From: Nitzschia sp. DOCU1 | Taxonomy: Eukaryota > Bacillariophyta > Bacillariophyceae > Bacillariales > Bacillariaceae | Length of the DNA stretch: 64,000 bases | Direction of reading: 5' to 3' | NCBI GenBank assembly: GCA_951394045.1 | Contig: OX595992.1 | Span: 868,001-932,000 of the forward strand | In this document: in pieces, positions 22,301-34,528 of the stretch | Layout of the letters: each line of letters begins with the position of its first letter | Position numbering within the stretch: the stretch's first letter is position 1 | Notes under the pieces: generated by a model | Databases searched by the model: none | What the model was told of the DNA's origin: nothing | What the model saw: the letters and a program-made list of their open reading frames with translations, nothing else | Program-made: the position numbers and the translations under genes

Positions 22301-22729
22301 ATCAGTCGCCGTAGAATGGATCGTGACTACATTGAAAATAAGAAACAAGAAGTGGTACATTCTGTGTCGGAGCAGCTCGACAATATTGCCCGATTCAATA
22401 ATGATCAAATGGACAAAATCTTTCTTGCTCCGGGCATTCAAGGTCGATTCGGCAAATCGAATATCCATGCGGCGATTCACCTTAAAAATCTTCCGCTGAT
22501 TGAGAAGCTATGCGGTCTTGGTGCTAGATTTTTTGACGACGGCGGGCCGGGTACTCCATTGGCTGTTGTCAAATCCAGAAGGGATCAGATCCATGAGGAC
22601 TTTCAGAGCCTGGAAGTATCGCCGGATAGTAACAAGACTGCCGTCGAAGCAACGCGGAAGCTGCTGGCGAATTTCGACAAGATGGTCGAGTTCGTGGGTC
22701 AGATGGCCTGTCCCCCTCCACCATCATAG
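19338..22729 (+). CDS. Repeat gene 1: PDZ-like protein with proline-rich tandem repeats
   Basis: Exons are 19338-21009, 21088-21917 and 22004-22729. Introns are 78 and 86 bp, GT-AG, phases 1 and 0. The product is 1075 aa. After a basic N-terminus with a likely nuclear signal (GRRKRPRP) come four units of 61-64 residues and a partial fifth. Each opens with KAPPPPAN and contains PHWSKSPSQ. A coiled, charged segment (about residues 390-440) follows. Next is a PDZ-like module split by intron 1 (PLGAFFVTE, IGGQMDPDKRIKQG, then VDAVVIG). The C-terminal exon ends with an ankyrin-like stretch (HAAIHLKNLPLIEKLCGLGA). The start is fixed by identity with its paralogue (MNSQNS-SQNGPGG). It is a tandem duplicate of the gene at 23266. 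Function unknown. Confidence 0.8.
19590..20372 (+). repeat. Four-plus coding repeats of 183-192 bp
   Basis: Units start with the AAA codon at 19590, 19773, 19965, 20151 and 20343 (partial). Lengths are 183, 192, 186 and 192 bp, all multiples of three, so the frame is kept. They encode the KAPPPP units of repeat gene 1. Confidence 0.9.
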
Positions 22730-23265
22730 TTACATTCCAGTGCAGATCTATCTGTCGCTTTCGCAGCTCCCTTGGTGGTTTAAGAACGGGAGAGTCGCGT
22801 TGCATTATATAAGTAGCATATATAACTTCTACACATCTACCAGTAGATATACTCTAGCTTTCAGCACTTGAACGGTCGTCGTGGCAGCTCAAGGATCGCC
22901 TCTTATCATTGTTTGGCATTCTGCTACTGGATAGGGTCTTCCCAAACGGTACTCGTGAATGGTGAATCGTGAATGATCAACCGAAAGTCGACAAGATGGA
23001 CCAAACGTGGTGGGCGGACAGACGTGGCACTGACTCGAGTTTTAGCGTTGAGAGATTCGAAGATCTTTGAAGAACTTTTGAGAACGCTTTGACGCTGTCA
23101 AGATGGTAGGTAGTGAGTGGATGCTTCTGTCTCGATATTATTGTTAAAAGGTCTTCCATCTTTTCCCCACAGCACTTTATCATTCGCCAAAGAAAGGGGT
23201 GTTGTTTTGAGTCGGTAGGATAGGAACTCGCTTTGATTTTTATTCGATCGAGAATTTCTCCCGCC
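22730..23265. other. Intergenic between tandem paralogues
   Basis: These 536 bp end with a leader (about 23194-23265) nearly identical to that upstream of repeat gene 1. A minus-strand open frame at 22977-23267 crosses the promoter and start of the paralogue and is not considered real. Confidence 0.5.
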
Positions 23266-26200
23266 ATGAACAGTCAGAACAGTCAGAGCCAGAATGGCCC
23301 AGGTGGAATAAACTCATCATCATCCGGGGTCCATGGACGGCGACCGGCTCCTACTACAGCTGAGGGGCGGCGAAAACGTCTTCGACCAGTCATTTCGCTT
23401 GCCGGAATTAAAGTCATTGCCCCGCCGGAAAGTAGATTTCACAAGCCTAAAGTGAAAGTCACCAGCGCAATCAGTCCGAGCGCGAACGAAAATAAGGCTA
23501 CAGAAGGAGTTCAGCAAACGACAGCAACGACGTCCGCTACGATGGTACCCCGGGAGAAGGAAGCGATTCATTCTACGGCAACAGCCGACGAGGTATCGGT
23601 CGAGCCCCGGCCTGTTCCAGCACAAAATCCAAGCGTTCTTCTGCCATTGAATGAGCACAAGAACAGGAGCGATAGCAATGATGCGTCCGCCCTGATCCGC
23701 GAACCAGCCGACTCCCATCACTATTCCATGCGTGGATCTGAAGAAGGACAAAACCCACGCCGATCTCCTGACCCAGAAGCTCCAACTACTGGTGCAGGCT
23801 CTAAGACAGTTGATCCTGAGAGATTCCCGCCATCCGCTGCACCAGCACCCTCTGGTGGGATTTTGGACGAACCTATTCCCCATGACAAATTAGTATCCCC
23901 TATTGACCAGGATAGCAGGAAAGAAAGAGAACCGTGTTCCCCTGAACAATCTACTGCGACACCATTGGAAGAGTTGAGTCATTTATATGAATCCCCGCCA
24001 CAGTTGGAGGAGGAAAACGACTTATTGGAACGCTTGGATCGAGAAATCTGTCGAGCAGAAGAAGAGGATATACTTCAACGACTAGAACAAGAGATAGTCG
24101 AGGCGGAGAAAGCGGCAGCCGCATCGAAACTTCGACAAATAGAAAAAGAGATAGTCGGGGCGGAGAAACCGGCAGCCGAATTTGGACAAGTATTACAGAC
24201 CATTTCCCTTCCAGCGACGACGTCTTTGCATGCGCAATCCACTGAATCATCTAGCGCTGCGTCCATTCCAGCGAAAAGGCCATCCATTGATCTGCAGAAA
24301 ATGCAAATGTCAACATCTTCCGCAGACCCTCCAAGTCCATCTAAAACAACGATTCACATATCCTCAAAGCCAGTAGCGGGGTCTTCTCTCAGTGGTGCCG
24401 CAACAAATGAACCAAGAACTGTCGGCAGCGCGACGACTGCCCCCGGCGGGAGCACACCACTTGCAGACACATCACCCACTGGTGGCCCACAATCAAGCAG
24501 ACCTTCCGATGGAAGGCAAATGACAGGAAGAAGTAGCACTGGCACTCCAATGGAATCGATCCAGGCTGAAAAAGGGAAGAAAGCAGTGGCTGAGCAATGC
24601 AAAGAATCAGCTTCCAGTAAAGCTGACGGAGACGATGCTGAGAAATGGGCAACGCTTCGCTCGATCCTCGATGACGACGAAAGTCAAGTGATGGATGTCG
24701 TTGTGAGACCTCATCAGAGTCTTGGAGTGCTATTCAAGCATCCTAGCCCCGAATTTTTGGCAACTAAAGGTCAGCAGAAGTGTGAAGGACTACTGTGTGA
24801 AGTATTGAATAATGACCGTGGTCTCGTTTCGCAAACTCTCGGGCCTGGGGTTTCAGTGCCTGCTGCCGTCGTTGTGGCTGTTAATGGCTTCACCTTCGAC
24901 GACCCCGACCTGCTGGCGGATTATTTCAAACAGAAGAAAAAACAATGCGTATCGGTGAAATTCACTTTCTGTTTCAGCAAAAGCACTGATTTGTCGAAGG
25001 CTTCTGATATCTGGTCAAAACCTCGACCAATGAGCGGTGTTCGACGCGTTCAAACGTCACCCCGTATCGCTATCCAAGATAGTCCTGCCATAGACAGAAC
25101 GGCTATTTCGAGTCCCAATGGCGAGGCGCATAATGAAAGTGCGGGCGGTGTAACGACGACCGTGGAAGGGCACCGCTTATTGGTGGATGGATCGAAAGGT
25201 AGTGACGTCAGAATGGAACCAATGAAAGCATCGGAGAAGCAGTTCGACACCCGTAGCAACGATACAGAGTCCAATGAGTTGCTAGAATATCCACCTTCTG
25301 GCTTCGTCTACACATCAGCACTTCCGGAGTCGAATCCGGTAAAAGCGGACGAAGCCGAAAAAGCAATTGAGTTGATCATGGGGAACGAAAGAAGTGTGGA
25401 AATCGAAGTGCTCATGCCATCATCGGAGGATATTGGTGCCAAGCTTTACTGCCCGGAGGGTGGTCCTGGTTGGCTCTCTCGCTTCAAAGAAGGAGAGGCC
25501 CTGACAACGGCACTGGGAACGAAGTACGGAGATTATGGTGCCGTACTACTTGAATTGAATGATAGCAAAATCACGAGTTTGTCCGACTTCAGATCAAAGA
25601 AGAGCGCCGTGGGCGATGCCAAGTACTACCGTCTTCGACTTTGCTGCTATGATGGGGTTGACCTTAGTGACTTCGACCGGTCAAGACTTGTTGGCGCGCC
25701 ACGACGTCGCAATGGTGAGAGATACCCGTTGCATCTGTCTCGGGATATCGACGCTACCAAGGACGTAAATGATCCTTCAGCGGAAACGACCCACGGATTG
25801 ATTGAGAACGAAACGAACAAACGAACCGCTCGAATGTTGGATGATCTTTCGGGTGAGAGAAACCAGGCGAACAGGCCACCCCCTTCGGACAGCGAAAGTT
25901 CCTTCGAAGTAACGCAGGACGCGGGTGAGGAGAGTCCTCCTGTACAGCGCAAGCGTGGGAGAAACGCGGCTCCAAGTCACGGGCGAATTGGCACTGAACA
26001 ACCGATGCCGAAGCCTCTTGAAACGATCAATCACTCCGCACCACCACAATCGGCGACCCCAACAGAAAGGAATGACGCTATTAAGCAAATCATGGGCAGT
26101 GAACAAAGTGTGGAAGGGGAGTTTGTCTTGCCTGCTTCGGAGCGCCTTGGTGCGCTTCTTTATTTTCCACCAAACAGACAAGGACCTGGATGGTTGCACG

Positions 26201-29200
26201 ACATTAATACCGACGGGAAGCTTGGACGTCTGATTGGGAAGGATGCTGCCAAACTGGGCTGCGTGGTTCGTGCTGTGAACGGGGTTGAGATCCACAGCTT
26301 GGAAGAGTTCAGAGACGCCAAGATGAAACAAGTCGTTTGCAGGTTGCATTTGATCTTCTTTGGGGGCACCGATCTAAGTACCGCAACGCCGGCCAGAGGC
26401 CTTCATCGCAGAAACGGCGAGCCGTATGATACCAAGCCGTCCAAAAGGACCCCCCAGGTGCGTCAGGTGTCCAAGGGGGGCCAAGCTGAAAAATCCGATA
26501 GTTCAGCTGCCGCCCCGGCTACTTCCCCGGGTGAAATCATTGTTTTGGAGGACACCGACTCGGAACCTGAAATTACTCGTCCAAGCTACAATGCGACAAA
26601 TAATCGAACTTCTGTTCTACCTCGGGGTGCCGCATCGAAGGAACATCACGCTCCCCCAACACAGGCGCAACAGAAGATCTGGGGTTCAGGGCTTGACAAA
26701 GAAAAGACGTCAATGAGCGACTCGTGGCATCAAGCGCCTGCAGGTAAGGCGCAACAAAAGACCTGGGGTTCAGGGCTCGACAAAGAAAAGACGTCAACGA
26801 GCGACTCGTGGCATCAAGCGTCCGCAGGTAAGGCGCAACAAACGACCTGGGGCTCAAGGCTCGACAAAGAAAAGACGTCAATGAGCGATTCGTGGCATCA
26901 GGCGCCCGCAGGCAAGGCGCAACAAAGGACCTGGGGCTCAGGGCTCGACAAAGCAAAGACGTCCACGAGCAGCTCTTGGCATCAGGCGCCCGCAGGCAAG
27001 GCACAACAAACGACGTGGGGTTCAGGGCTCAACAAAGAGAAGACGTCAATGAGCGACTCATGGCATCATAATCAACGTTCTTCCGCGCTGGATGGCCCAA
27101 GCCCTCCAGCTTCGCCGGAGCCCGCATCCAACGATCTGGAACAGCGCATACCGAAGAAAAGATCTTTGTCCGCGACTTCTGAGAACAGGTCTTCATTGAT
27201 ATTGCACGGTCCCAATGGCCCTCCTTCTTCCCCCATGGGTAGCGATTCGTGGCATCAAGCGCCCGCAGGCACTGCACAACAAACGACCTGGGATTCAAAG
27301 CTCGACAAAGAAAAGACGCCCATGAGCGATTCGTGGCAGCAGACGCCCGCAGGAAAGGCACAACAAACGACCTGGGGTTCAGGGCTCAACAAAGAGAAGA
27401 CGTCAACGAGCGACTCGTGGCATCAAGCGCCTGCAGGCAAGGCGCAACAAACGACCTGGGGCTCAGGGCTTGACAAAGAAAAGACGGCAATGAGCGATTC
27501 GTGGCATCAGGCGCCCGCAGGAAAGGCACAACAAACGACCTGGGGCTCAGGGCTTGACAAAGAAAAGACGGCAATGAGCGATTCGTGGCATCAGGCGCCC
27601 GCAGGCAAGGCACAACAAACGACCTGGGGTTCAGGGCTCAACAAAGAGAAGACGTCAACGAGCGACTCGTGGCATCAGGCGCCCGCAGGTAAGGCGCAAC
27701 AAACGACCTGGGGCTCAGGGCTCGACAAAGAAAAGACGTCAACGAGCGACTCGTGGCATCAACCGTCCGCAGGTAAGGCGCAACAAACGACCTGGGGCTC
27801 AGGGCTCGACAAAGCAAAGACGTCAACGAGCGACTCGTGGCATCAAGCGCCGGCAGGTAAGGCGCAAGAAACGACCTGGGGCTCAGGGCTCGACAAAGAA
27901 AAGACGTCCACGAGCGACTCCTGGCATCAAGCGTCCGCAGGCAAGGCGCAACAAACGACCTGGGGCTCAGGGCTCGACAAAGAAAAGACGTCCACGAGCG
28001 ACTCCTGGCATCAAGCGTCCGCAGGCAAGGCGCAACAAACGACCTGGGGCTCAGGGCTCGACAAAGAAAAGACGTCCACGAGCGACTCCTGGCATCAAGC
28101 GTCCGCAGGCAAGGCGCAACAAACGACCTGGGGCTCAGGGCTCGCCAAAGAAAAGACGTCCATGAGCGACTCATGGCATCAGGCGTCCGCAGGCAAGGCA
28201 CAACAAACGACCGGGGGTTCAGGGCTCAACAAAGAAAAGACGTCTACGAGCGACTCGTGGCATCAAGCGCCTGCAGCTAAGGCGCAACAAACGACCTGGG
28301 GCTCAGGGCTCGACAGAGCAAAGACGTCAACGAGCGACTCATGGCATCAGGCGCCCGCAGGCAAGGCACAACAAACGACCTGGGGTTCAGGGCTCAACAA
28401 AGAAAAGACGTCAACGAGCGACTCATGGCATCAGAATCAACGTACTTCCGCGCTGGATGGCGCAAGCCCTCCAGCTTCGCCAGAGCCCGCGTCCAACGAT
28501 CAGGTACAGCGCATACCAAAGAAAAGATCTTTGTCCGTGACTTCTGAGAACAGTTCTTCCTTGATATTGCACGGTCCCAATGACCCTCCTTCGCCCCCCA
28601 TGGGCAAGAGTAAGGCTATTCTTCTGGGGACCAAGAAACTTCGTCGTGTGGGACCTGCTACCGGTAGCCCGCAAGCGTTCAAACCCCTTAAAACTTCTGT
28701 TTTTTCGAGCCTGCTCAAATCGATCACGAAATCCGACGATTTCGATCAATCGTTTGATTCGACGAAACCGCTGGGAGCATTCTTTGTCACTGAATCGTTG
28801 GACTCTGGGGCGAAGGCGTGCAAAGTTCGATCGATCTACGTCGGTGGTCAGATCGGCTGCGATAATCGCATCAAACCAGGTGAGCTTTTATGCTGTGTTG
28901 TCTGCATGAACCGAAGCGATTATTGGACTCTCAAAGTGACCTTGCTTCCTCCCGTTGCCATTTAGGTTCGATCGTAGATTCCGTTGTTATTGGAACTAGT
29001 CGCCAACCCGTTCGGGGTCATAGGGAGCTCTCCAAATTCTACGAGAAAGCAAGAAAAGCCAAGGGAAAGCTAACGCTGGCCTTCAAAACACCCCAAACAG
29101 TAAACAATGATGTCAATATGTTGGTGGACAAAACTTGGACATTTGATGGAAAGTGGGAAGGCACGTCCGAGGATGGATGGCCTGGAGGGGCTGTTGTAGC

Positions 29201-30769
29201 AAAGGTGGGCTCAATGGTTCCTGGACTTGAAGATCAACCCATTGGCGTTCCGCCGGCTTCAGGATTACTTTCGAGAAGTACTTCCTGTTCCAGTGCCCTG
29301 ACAGTTGGAGATGAAATTGAAATCGCCACATTTCCGGATCCAATTGAGCCGGCCCCTTCTGATCGAAAACGTAGCATAACATTTGGTTCATCGAAGGCCA
29401 AAATTATCCCTTCCCTCGAAGCTGTAATTGAGGACGACCAAGTTGACGATTTTCCCCAGATGGGAGACGAAGCCGAGAATGAGCCCGTCCAGGATACCAC
29501 GCCTTTGATGAAATTGAAAGATGCCGTGAAGAGCAGAACATGCAAGGAGGTCATAATGGAGTTGGAAGCCGGTGCATCGTGCGATCCCGAGGTGATCGAA
29601 CAAGGGCTGCAAGACTGCGACGACATGGTGAAGGATCTGATTGCAGATACAAACAGAATGGTGGAGTCAGAACCCGATTCCTCAAGTTTGAAAAATCTTT
29701 CAGAAGATTTGTCCGCAAAAAAGACGGTTTTAGGGGTCTACATGGAATCGATGATCGCCTTGGAGAGCGCTTTCACTTTGGAGCACTGGAGCTACTTTGG
29801 ATTGCGCGTTCTTAATGCCGATCTTCGATTCACGGACGATTCCAGGATTGCGAGAAACGAGCTAATTTACGGCACCATCGCCGTCAAAGTCAAAGGCAAG
29901 GGGTCCTTTAAGCTGGTAAGTAGTCAGGGCGCCAATGGTCCGGCAGAGCGTTCATCCGCTTTCTAAACATTGCACGACGACGTGATCACTGGGCGAAAAA
30001 TTTGCAGGGTGACTTGCACCATCAACAACTCGACGAAAATTTCCTAGTCTTTGAGAACTTGCAGCCTCAAGGCATGTCACTCCACATCAATCCCAAGTCG
30101 ACCATGGAGCCTAAATACCTTAAAGTTGATTTCTATGTTGCAGGAAGCGTATCAGACATTGAAGGAGGGAAAGGAAGACTTCTTTGCCAATTCGAGCTGG
30201 AATGCACTTTTATCGCTGATAAGTGTCCTCCCAACTACGGACAGGGTGTAAACGTTGAGATTGCAGTGCAGCTTCCAAACCAGGAACTCAAATCGGGTGA
30301 ATTGACCATAGAAGTTGTGCGGAAAAAGATCGACCGCGACTACACGAATACGAAGACGTACGAGATTGCGAAGCGTTTGTCAAACCAGCTTGACATTGTT
30401 GCTAAATTCAACGAAGAACACAGAGGAGACCCCTGCCTCTCCCCCGGTGGGATTCGGGGTCGCTTCGGGCGTTCGTACATTGATGCTGCGATTCACCTTC
30501 GCAATACCAGTCTTGTTGCAAAGCTGCTGAAACTCGGCGCGCGATTCTACGACGACGGTGGTGCAGAGAGTCCCTTGGTTAAGGCTAAAAGCTTTAGGGA
30601 TCGCACCAAGAAAAAGCTTCAAGATTCGGAGGCAAATGGTGGCGACAGGGATAGCATCGCGGCAAGGCGACAAGCACTGGCCGATTTCGAGTACATGGTG
30701 GATTGTGTCGCAAAGATGGCCACTCCACTGCCCGCTTCAGAAACGACAGAGGCCGTACATTCTGATTGA
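23266..30769 (+). CDS. Repeat gene 2: giant PDZ-like protein with 28-residue tandem repeats
   Basis: Exons are 23266-28879, 28966-29915 and 30008-30769. Introns are 86 and 92 bp in phases 1 and 0, at the same positions as in repeat gene 1. The product is 2441 aa. The basic N-terminus matches the paralogue. A coiled-coil-like stretch lies at about 250-310 (LERLDREI, LQRLEQEIVEAEK). Three divergent PDZ-like modules follow at about 475-570, 708-820 and 946-1060 (LGVLF, IGAKLYC, LGALLYF; each with a VNG or LND turn). The 28-residue array covers about 1135-1724, and a fourth, intron-split module is at about 1825-1930 (PLGAFFVTE, GGQIG). The ankyrin-like C-terminus matches the paralogue. Array units read SDSWHQAPAGKAQQTTWGSG plus LDKEKTST. 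It ends six bases before a convergent ankyrin gene. Function unknown; a scaffold is plausible. Confidence 0.82.
26668..28437 (+). repeat. 84 bp coding tandem array in two blocks
   Basis: Block 1 has a partial unit plus four full units (26716-27051). Block 2 has 14 full units (27241-28416). Each block is followed by the same roughly 170 bp unique tail (27073-27240 and about 28438-28608), so a higher-order unit was duplicated before or during expansion. Units are near-identical at the DNA level. Confidence 0.95.
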
Positions 30770-30774
30770 TGATC

Positions 30775-31950
30775 TCACGTGCTCGCGGATGAAAATCCGG
30801 GTTGCACCACTTGCGGCGCAAGTCGCAACAACTCGTAGGTGGTGGACAGATGCAGTCGGCTCTGATATGCGTCAATGGCACTTTCCAAGGCAGGAACGAG
30901 TCGACTACGAGGATCGGCTAAAGTCAAGACTTCGGTCGCTGCCAGTGCCAAATGCTGGACGCCTCCTTTATACCAAGTCATGCCCCGATCTCGAATCAAG
31001 ACATGGAGTGGTAGCAACTGGCCCTCTGGTCGAAATGGAACCAAAGCGGCTTGTGGATACTCATCCACTAGTCGTTCGATCAGAAAGGAGGTGTAGGCCG
31101 TCGGATCGGCTTCGTCACTACTGAGAACGGCATAGTGCAACGGCAGAAGTCCATTTAGGGGATTCGGCGTTGCAATATCGCGACTGTGAATCGTCAAGAT
31201 GCGGCTGACGTAATCACGTGGGCATCGAATTTTGCATACCGCACACACTATAGGGAACGGATCTTGTGAAAACCTATCTCCTTCTTCCATAATTGTCCCC
31301 AAAAACGCTGCCCTTAACAACAATTCCATTTTGGCCAAGGAATCTTCCAGGGCAGCTGGACTCTGATCCTTGAGCTGTGCATTCCAGAGTAATTCTAAGG
31401 GAGTTTCTGTTGTACTTTGCTGCCGTGCAGGCCCGTTATCATCGTCCTTGCAGTAGCCTTGCGTCACTAGGGACGGCGCCACCCGCAACATGCTACGCAG
31501 GACAGAAATGGTGGCGTTTGTCTCACAGGCAATATGGAACGGCGTCTTGGCCTTGTAGCCTGTTTGCAGTCGCATTGTCACTGCCTCGGGATGGGCAAGG
31601 ACGAGCTTGCGTAACAGGTCACCAGTCGCAATATTGGTCCTCCACAAGAGGCGCTTTTCGCATGCAAGATGCAGTGGCGTCCACGAAGCCTCATTCGCAC
31701 ATCCCACGAGCGTAGGATCAACGGCCAAAATCGAATCAATAGCTCGAGACAAGGGATCTCCCACTTGGCGAGAGGAACACAGAATATGAAGAGCGTTGGA
31801 ACCATATCGATCCGCCCAGTAAACATCTTGAGGGTTTGCTCTAACATGGACTGGAATTTCCCCATAACGTCGTTCCGATGCCAAGCGATAAACAGTTGGA
31901 CCAGGAAGGGGGGCGTCGTTGTTCTCACGATATCGTAAATGATTCATCAT
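30775..31950 (-). CDS. Ankyrin-repeat-type protein
   Basis: This is a single-exon gene of 391 aa. Several ankyrin-like units are visible: YGSNALHILCSSR, SWTPLHLACEKR, AKTPFHIACETN and NGLLPLHYAVLSS. This is the degenerate style common in diatom ankyrin proteins. The likely role is protein-protein interaction, partner unknown. Two adjacent in-frame ATGs (31950, 31947) make the start secure to within a codon. Its stop lies six bases from the stop of repeat gene 2, so the 3' untranslated regions must overlap. It is divergent from the prolyl hydroxylase gene. Confidence 0.82.
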   Translation of the reverse strand: MMNHLRYRENNDAPLPGPTVYRLASERRYGEIPVHVRANPQDVYWADRYGSNALHILCSSRQVGDPLSRAIDSILAVDPTLVGCANEASWTPLHLACEKRLLWRTNIATGDLLRKLVLAHPEAVTMRLQTGYKAKTPFHIACETNATISVLRSMLRVAPSLVTQGYCKDDDNGPARQQSTTETPLELLWNAQLKDQSPAALEDSLAKMELLLRAAFLGTIMEEGDRFSQDPFPIVCAVCKIRCPRDYVSRILTIHSRDIATPNPLNGLLPLHYAVLSSDEADPTAYTSFLIERLVDEYPQAALVPFRPEGQLLPLHVLIRDRGMTWYKGGVQHLALAATEVLTLADPRSRLVPALESAIDAYQSRLHLSTTYELLRLAPQVVQPGFSSAST

Positions 31951-32722
31951 GGTAACGAAACTTTAGAGAACAATCGTGAACGTGAGCAGATTCAGAATAT
32001 GGGGACTGCTAAGACTCAAGCCTGAAACAAGGAGATTCTCTCCTTATCTAATGATCTCACCAGGCACTTCAATACTCTAGCAGGATAAGCGATCTAGAGC
32101 ACGTGCTATCACTTTACTGAAGTTTTGGTAGGTTCGAAAGCACAAAAGTTGAGTCAGTCATCGTCGATCGTATCCTTCATTCATACCAGGTTCTCGTGAT
32201 GAAAGTCACCAACGCGAAGAGCTCTTCATCGACAGGTCGACTTTCCATGACGTCAGAAAATATGCAGTACACTACCTACGATAGGTACAGTGGTCATTCA
32301 GTTGGGATCCTCATTCATCAATCATTCGTTCGTTTTCATTCATAGTTCATGATGCGACTACCTCGAATGAACAAACTCGGGTTAGTCATCGAACGAGAGT
32401 TCTTGTCGACAATGACCGACGACTCGACTCGGCTTCGGCTTTGAAAAAAACTGCATGTGAAGGTTGGAACACTGCTCAAAGACGACGACCACCGCTTCTC
32501 ATTCTTCTACCCCAAGTTCTGAGCGGCACCACCACCGACCGTAGCGAAAAATCCTTGCTTGTATGCATCCAAGATCCTCGGTGTGAAATTTGCGAAGGAA
32601 CACACATTCCGAGTTCGGAACTTGACCTCTTCTCTCTCCTGTTAGAGGCTTCTTTCGCGGCCCACTATTCGAACCCACAAAACAATCTTTTGATTCGGAT
32701 CCAATTAAATCCTCCCTTGGCA
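31951..32722. other. Divergent upstream region
   Basis: This 772 bp spacer between the ankyrin and prolyl hydroxylase starts holds a TGACGTCA palindrome and CATTC-rich sequence near 32310-32345. The open frame from 32441 leading into the hydroxylase contains no ATG that would give a better start. Confidence 0.5.
32248..32255. promoter_or_regulatory. CRE palindrome TGACGTCA
   Basis: This is an exact bZIP/CRE consensus, 293 bp from the ankyrin start and 468 bp from the hydroxylase start. Function is inferred. Confidence 0.35.
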
Positions 32723-34420
32723 ATGACCGTTCGACGCTCTCTTCTGTCGGCCTTTTCCCTTCTGGGAGCGCTACTGGTAGCGATTTCTCCCTGCAATGCT
32801 GCCGCCGTCGACGTATCAGACGGGGTTTTGCAAGAACAATCCTGCTCCTGGGAGGATCGTGAGACTTGTGCCGCTGCCGGACAAGAATACCGAGACCCGA
32901 ATCTTGTTCCGATGACGGTCGATTTCGGGGATCGCCAGGACACCGTCTTGGTCTATGTCACGCCCAACGTTGCCACTTTTTACAATCAGACTCCTGGTTC
33001 CATGCAAAAGGTGGAAACGACATTCAATGGGCAATTTGGCAAATTTATCAATTTGAGCCCCAAGCCGGTGCGCGTGCATTGGATCTCAAATTCAGGAGAA
33101 AAGCAATACATTGCCGATCTTGCTCCTTTTGGAGCGGCAGGGACTGCCACTTATCCAAACCACGAGTTTGTAGTGACGGAACGAAATGATCCTGATGCTG
33201 TCTTGAAAAAATGGAAGATCAAGTCGTTTACTTCCTTGTACTTTTATGATCCTTACGGCTCACTGGAGAAGGCACAGGCCGAACTCAAGAGTGGTCACTA
33301 CAAGTTGTACAAACTTCAGCGCGATAATTTGGCCTTTGATCGTGCCTATCTTCACAAGACAGGACGTCAGTGGCTGGCATTATATGGGCGCAAGCATGCA
33401 CCTAGGTTCCCCATGTGGCCGGCCGATTCGTTTGGCCAGATGCATCAAGTCGTTACCAATGAGACCCATTTCATCACGCAGCCTCCTGACGAGATAGCCA
33501 AACAGCACATGTCCTCTGTTCCTACTGACAAAGATTTCGAAGTCCGAGAACAACTCAAGCCGTACCGTTCTCCTGAAGAGACATTGACATTGAACATGAC
33601 TGTTCTTTCGGTAGTACCCCGCGTTTTTGAGATTCGAAACTTTTTATCCATTGAAGAAGTCACGCACCTTCTCGAGATTGCCATGGGCGTCACACTGTCC
33701 CGATCGACGACCAAAGCCGGGGATGCTGCCGATGCAACTTCCAATGATCTCACGCGGACCTCTCGAAATTCGTGGATTGCTCGACAACGTACAGCCGTGG
33801 TGGATTCCATATATCGCCGTGCAGCTGATCTCCTACAGATTGACGAAGCTTGCTTTCGAAATCGACGAGAACACGAACTCGAGTTGGTACCCAATAGTAC
33901 GGGACCAGTGACCGAGAGATTGCAGTTGGTGCACTACGACGTCGGACAACAATACACCCCACACCATGTAAGTACGGCTGATGTAGGATATAAAGGGCAA
34001 AACACGACCATGAAAGAGTGTGCTCACGCAGTTGCTCTCGCTCTCTCCATTAGGACTTTTCGGTGCCGGACCTGAGGGAAGGACAGCCATCGCGCTTCGC
34101 CACTCTCTTGCTCTATTTGAACGAAAACATGACTGGTGGAGAGACTTCCTTCCCTCGCTGGCTCAATGGTGAAACGGAACAAGTGCTGGAAGTCAAGCCA
34201 GAAGTAGGAAAGGCAATCCTCTTCTACAATGTCTTACCGGATGGCAATTATGATGAGCGAAGCCAACATGCTGCAAAGCCAGTCATAGAGGGGGAGAAGT
34301 GGTTGACAAATCTCTGGGTGTGGGTAAGTGCTTCATTTGGAAGAAGCTACTCTAGTCTCCTTGGTTTTGATCTTCTAACTCCTTACATTTCTAATTTTAC
34401 AGGACCCCTTCATGTGGTAA
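32723..34420 (+). CDS. Prolyl 4-hydroxylase-type 2OG-Fe(II) dioxygenase, secretory
   Basis: Exons are 32723-33967, 34054-34323 and 34403-34420; introns are 86 and 79 bp, both phase 0. The product is 510 aa. A clear signal peptide (SLLSAFSLLGALLVAI, ending NAAA) argues for ER entry and for the ATG at 32723. The catalytic domain is C-terminal: Y-T-P-H-H-D-F gives iron ligands His414 and Asp416 across the first splice, and YLNENMTGGETSFPR follows. The distal His487 and 2OG-binding Lys497 lie in SQHAAKPVIEGEKW. The last exon is only five codons plus stop (DPFMW), restoring the usual WVWDP ending. The N-terminal half (about residues 50-250) is a conserved-looking non-catalytic domain. It probably hydroxylates proline in secreted or wall proteins. 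Confidence 0.9.
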
Positions 34421-34528
34421 TTGATCTTAAATTTCGCACCTGACATGGTTCCAAAGTAAAAGTAGCTTCCAAGCCGTCGATGTTGCACCAACATATTGCA
34501 AAAATCAAAGGAGCAAAACCATATTGCC

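Noticed and set aside
22977..23267. 96-codon minus-strand open frame before repeat gene 2
   Set aside because: It crosses the leader and start codon of repeat gene 2 and has no recognisable motif.
27638..28201. Long minus-strand open frames opposite the 84 bp array (RSWTSFLCRALSPRSF-type repeats)
   Set aside because: They are a by-product of the periodic, frame-preserving repeat on the plus strand, have no proper start context and match no family.
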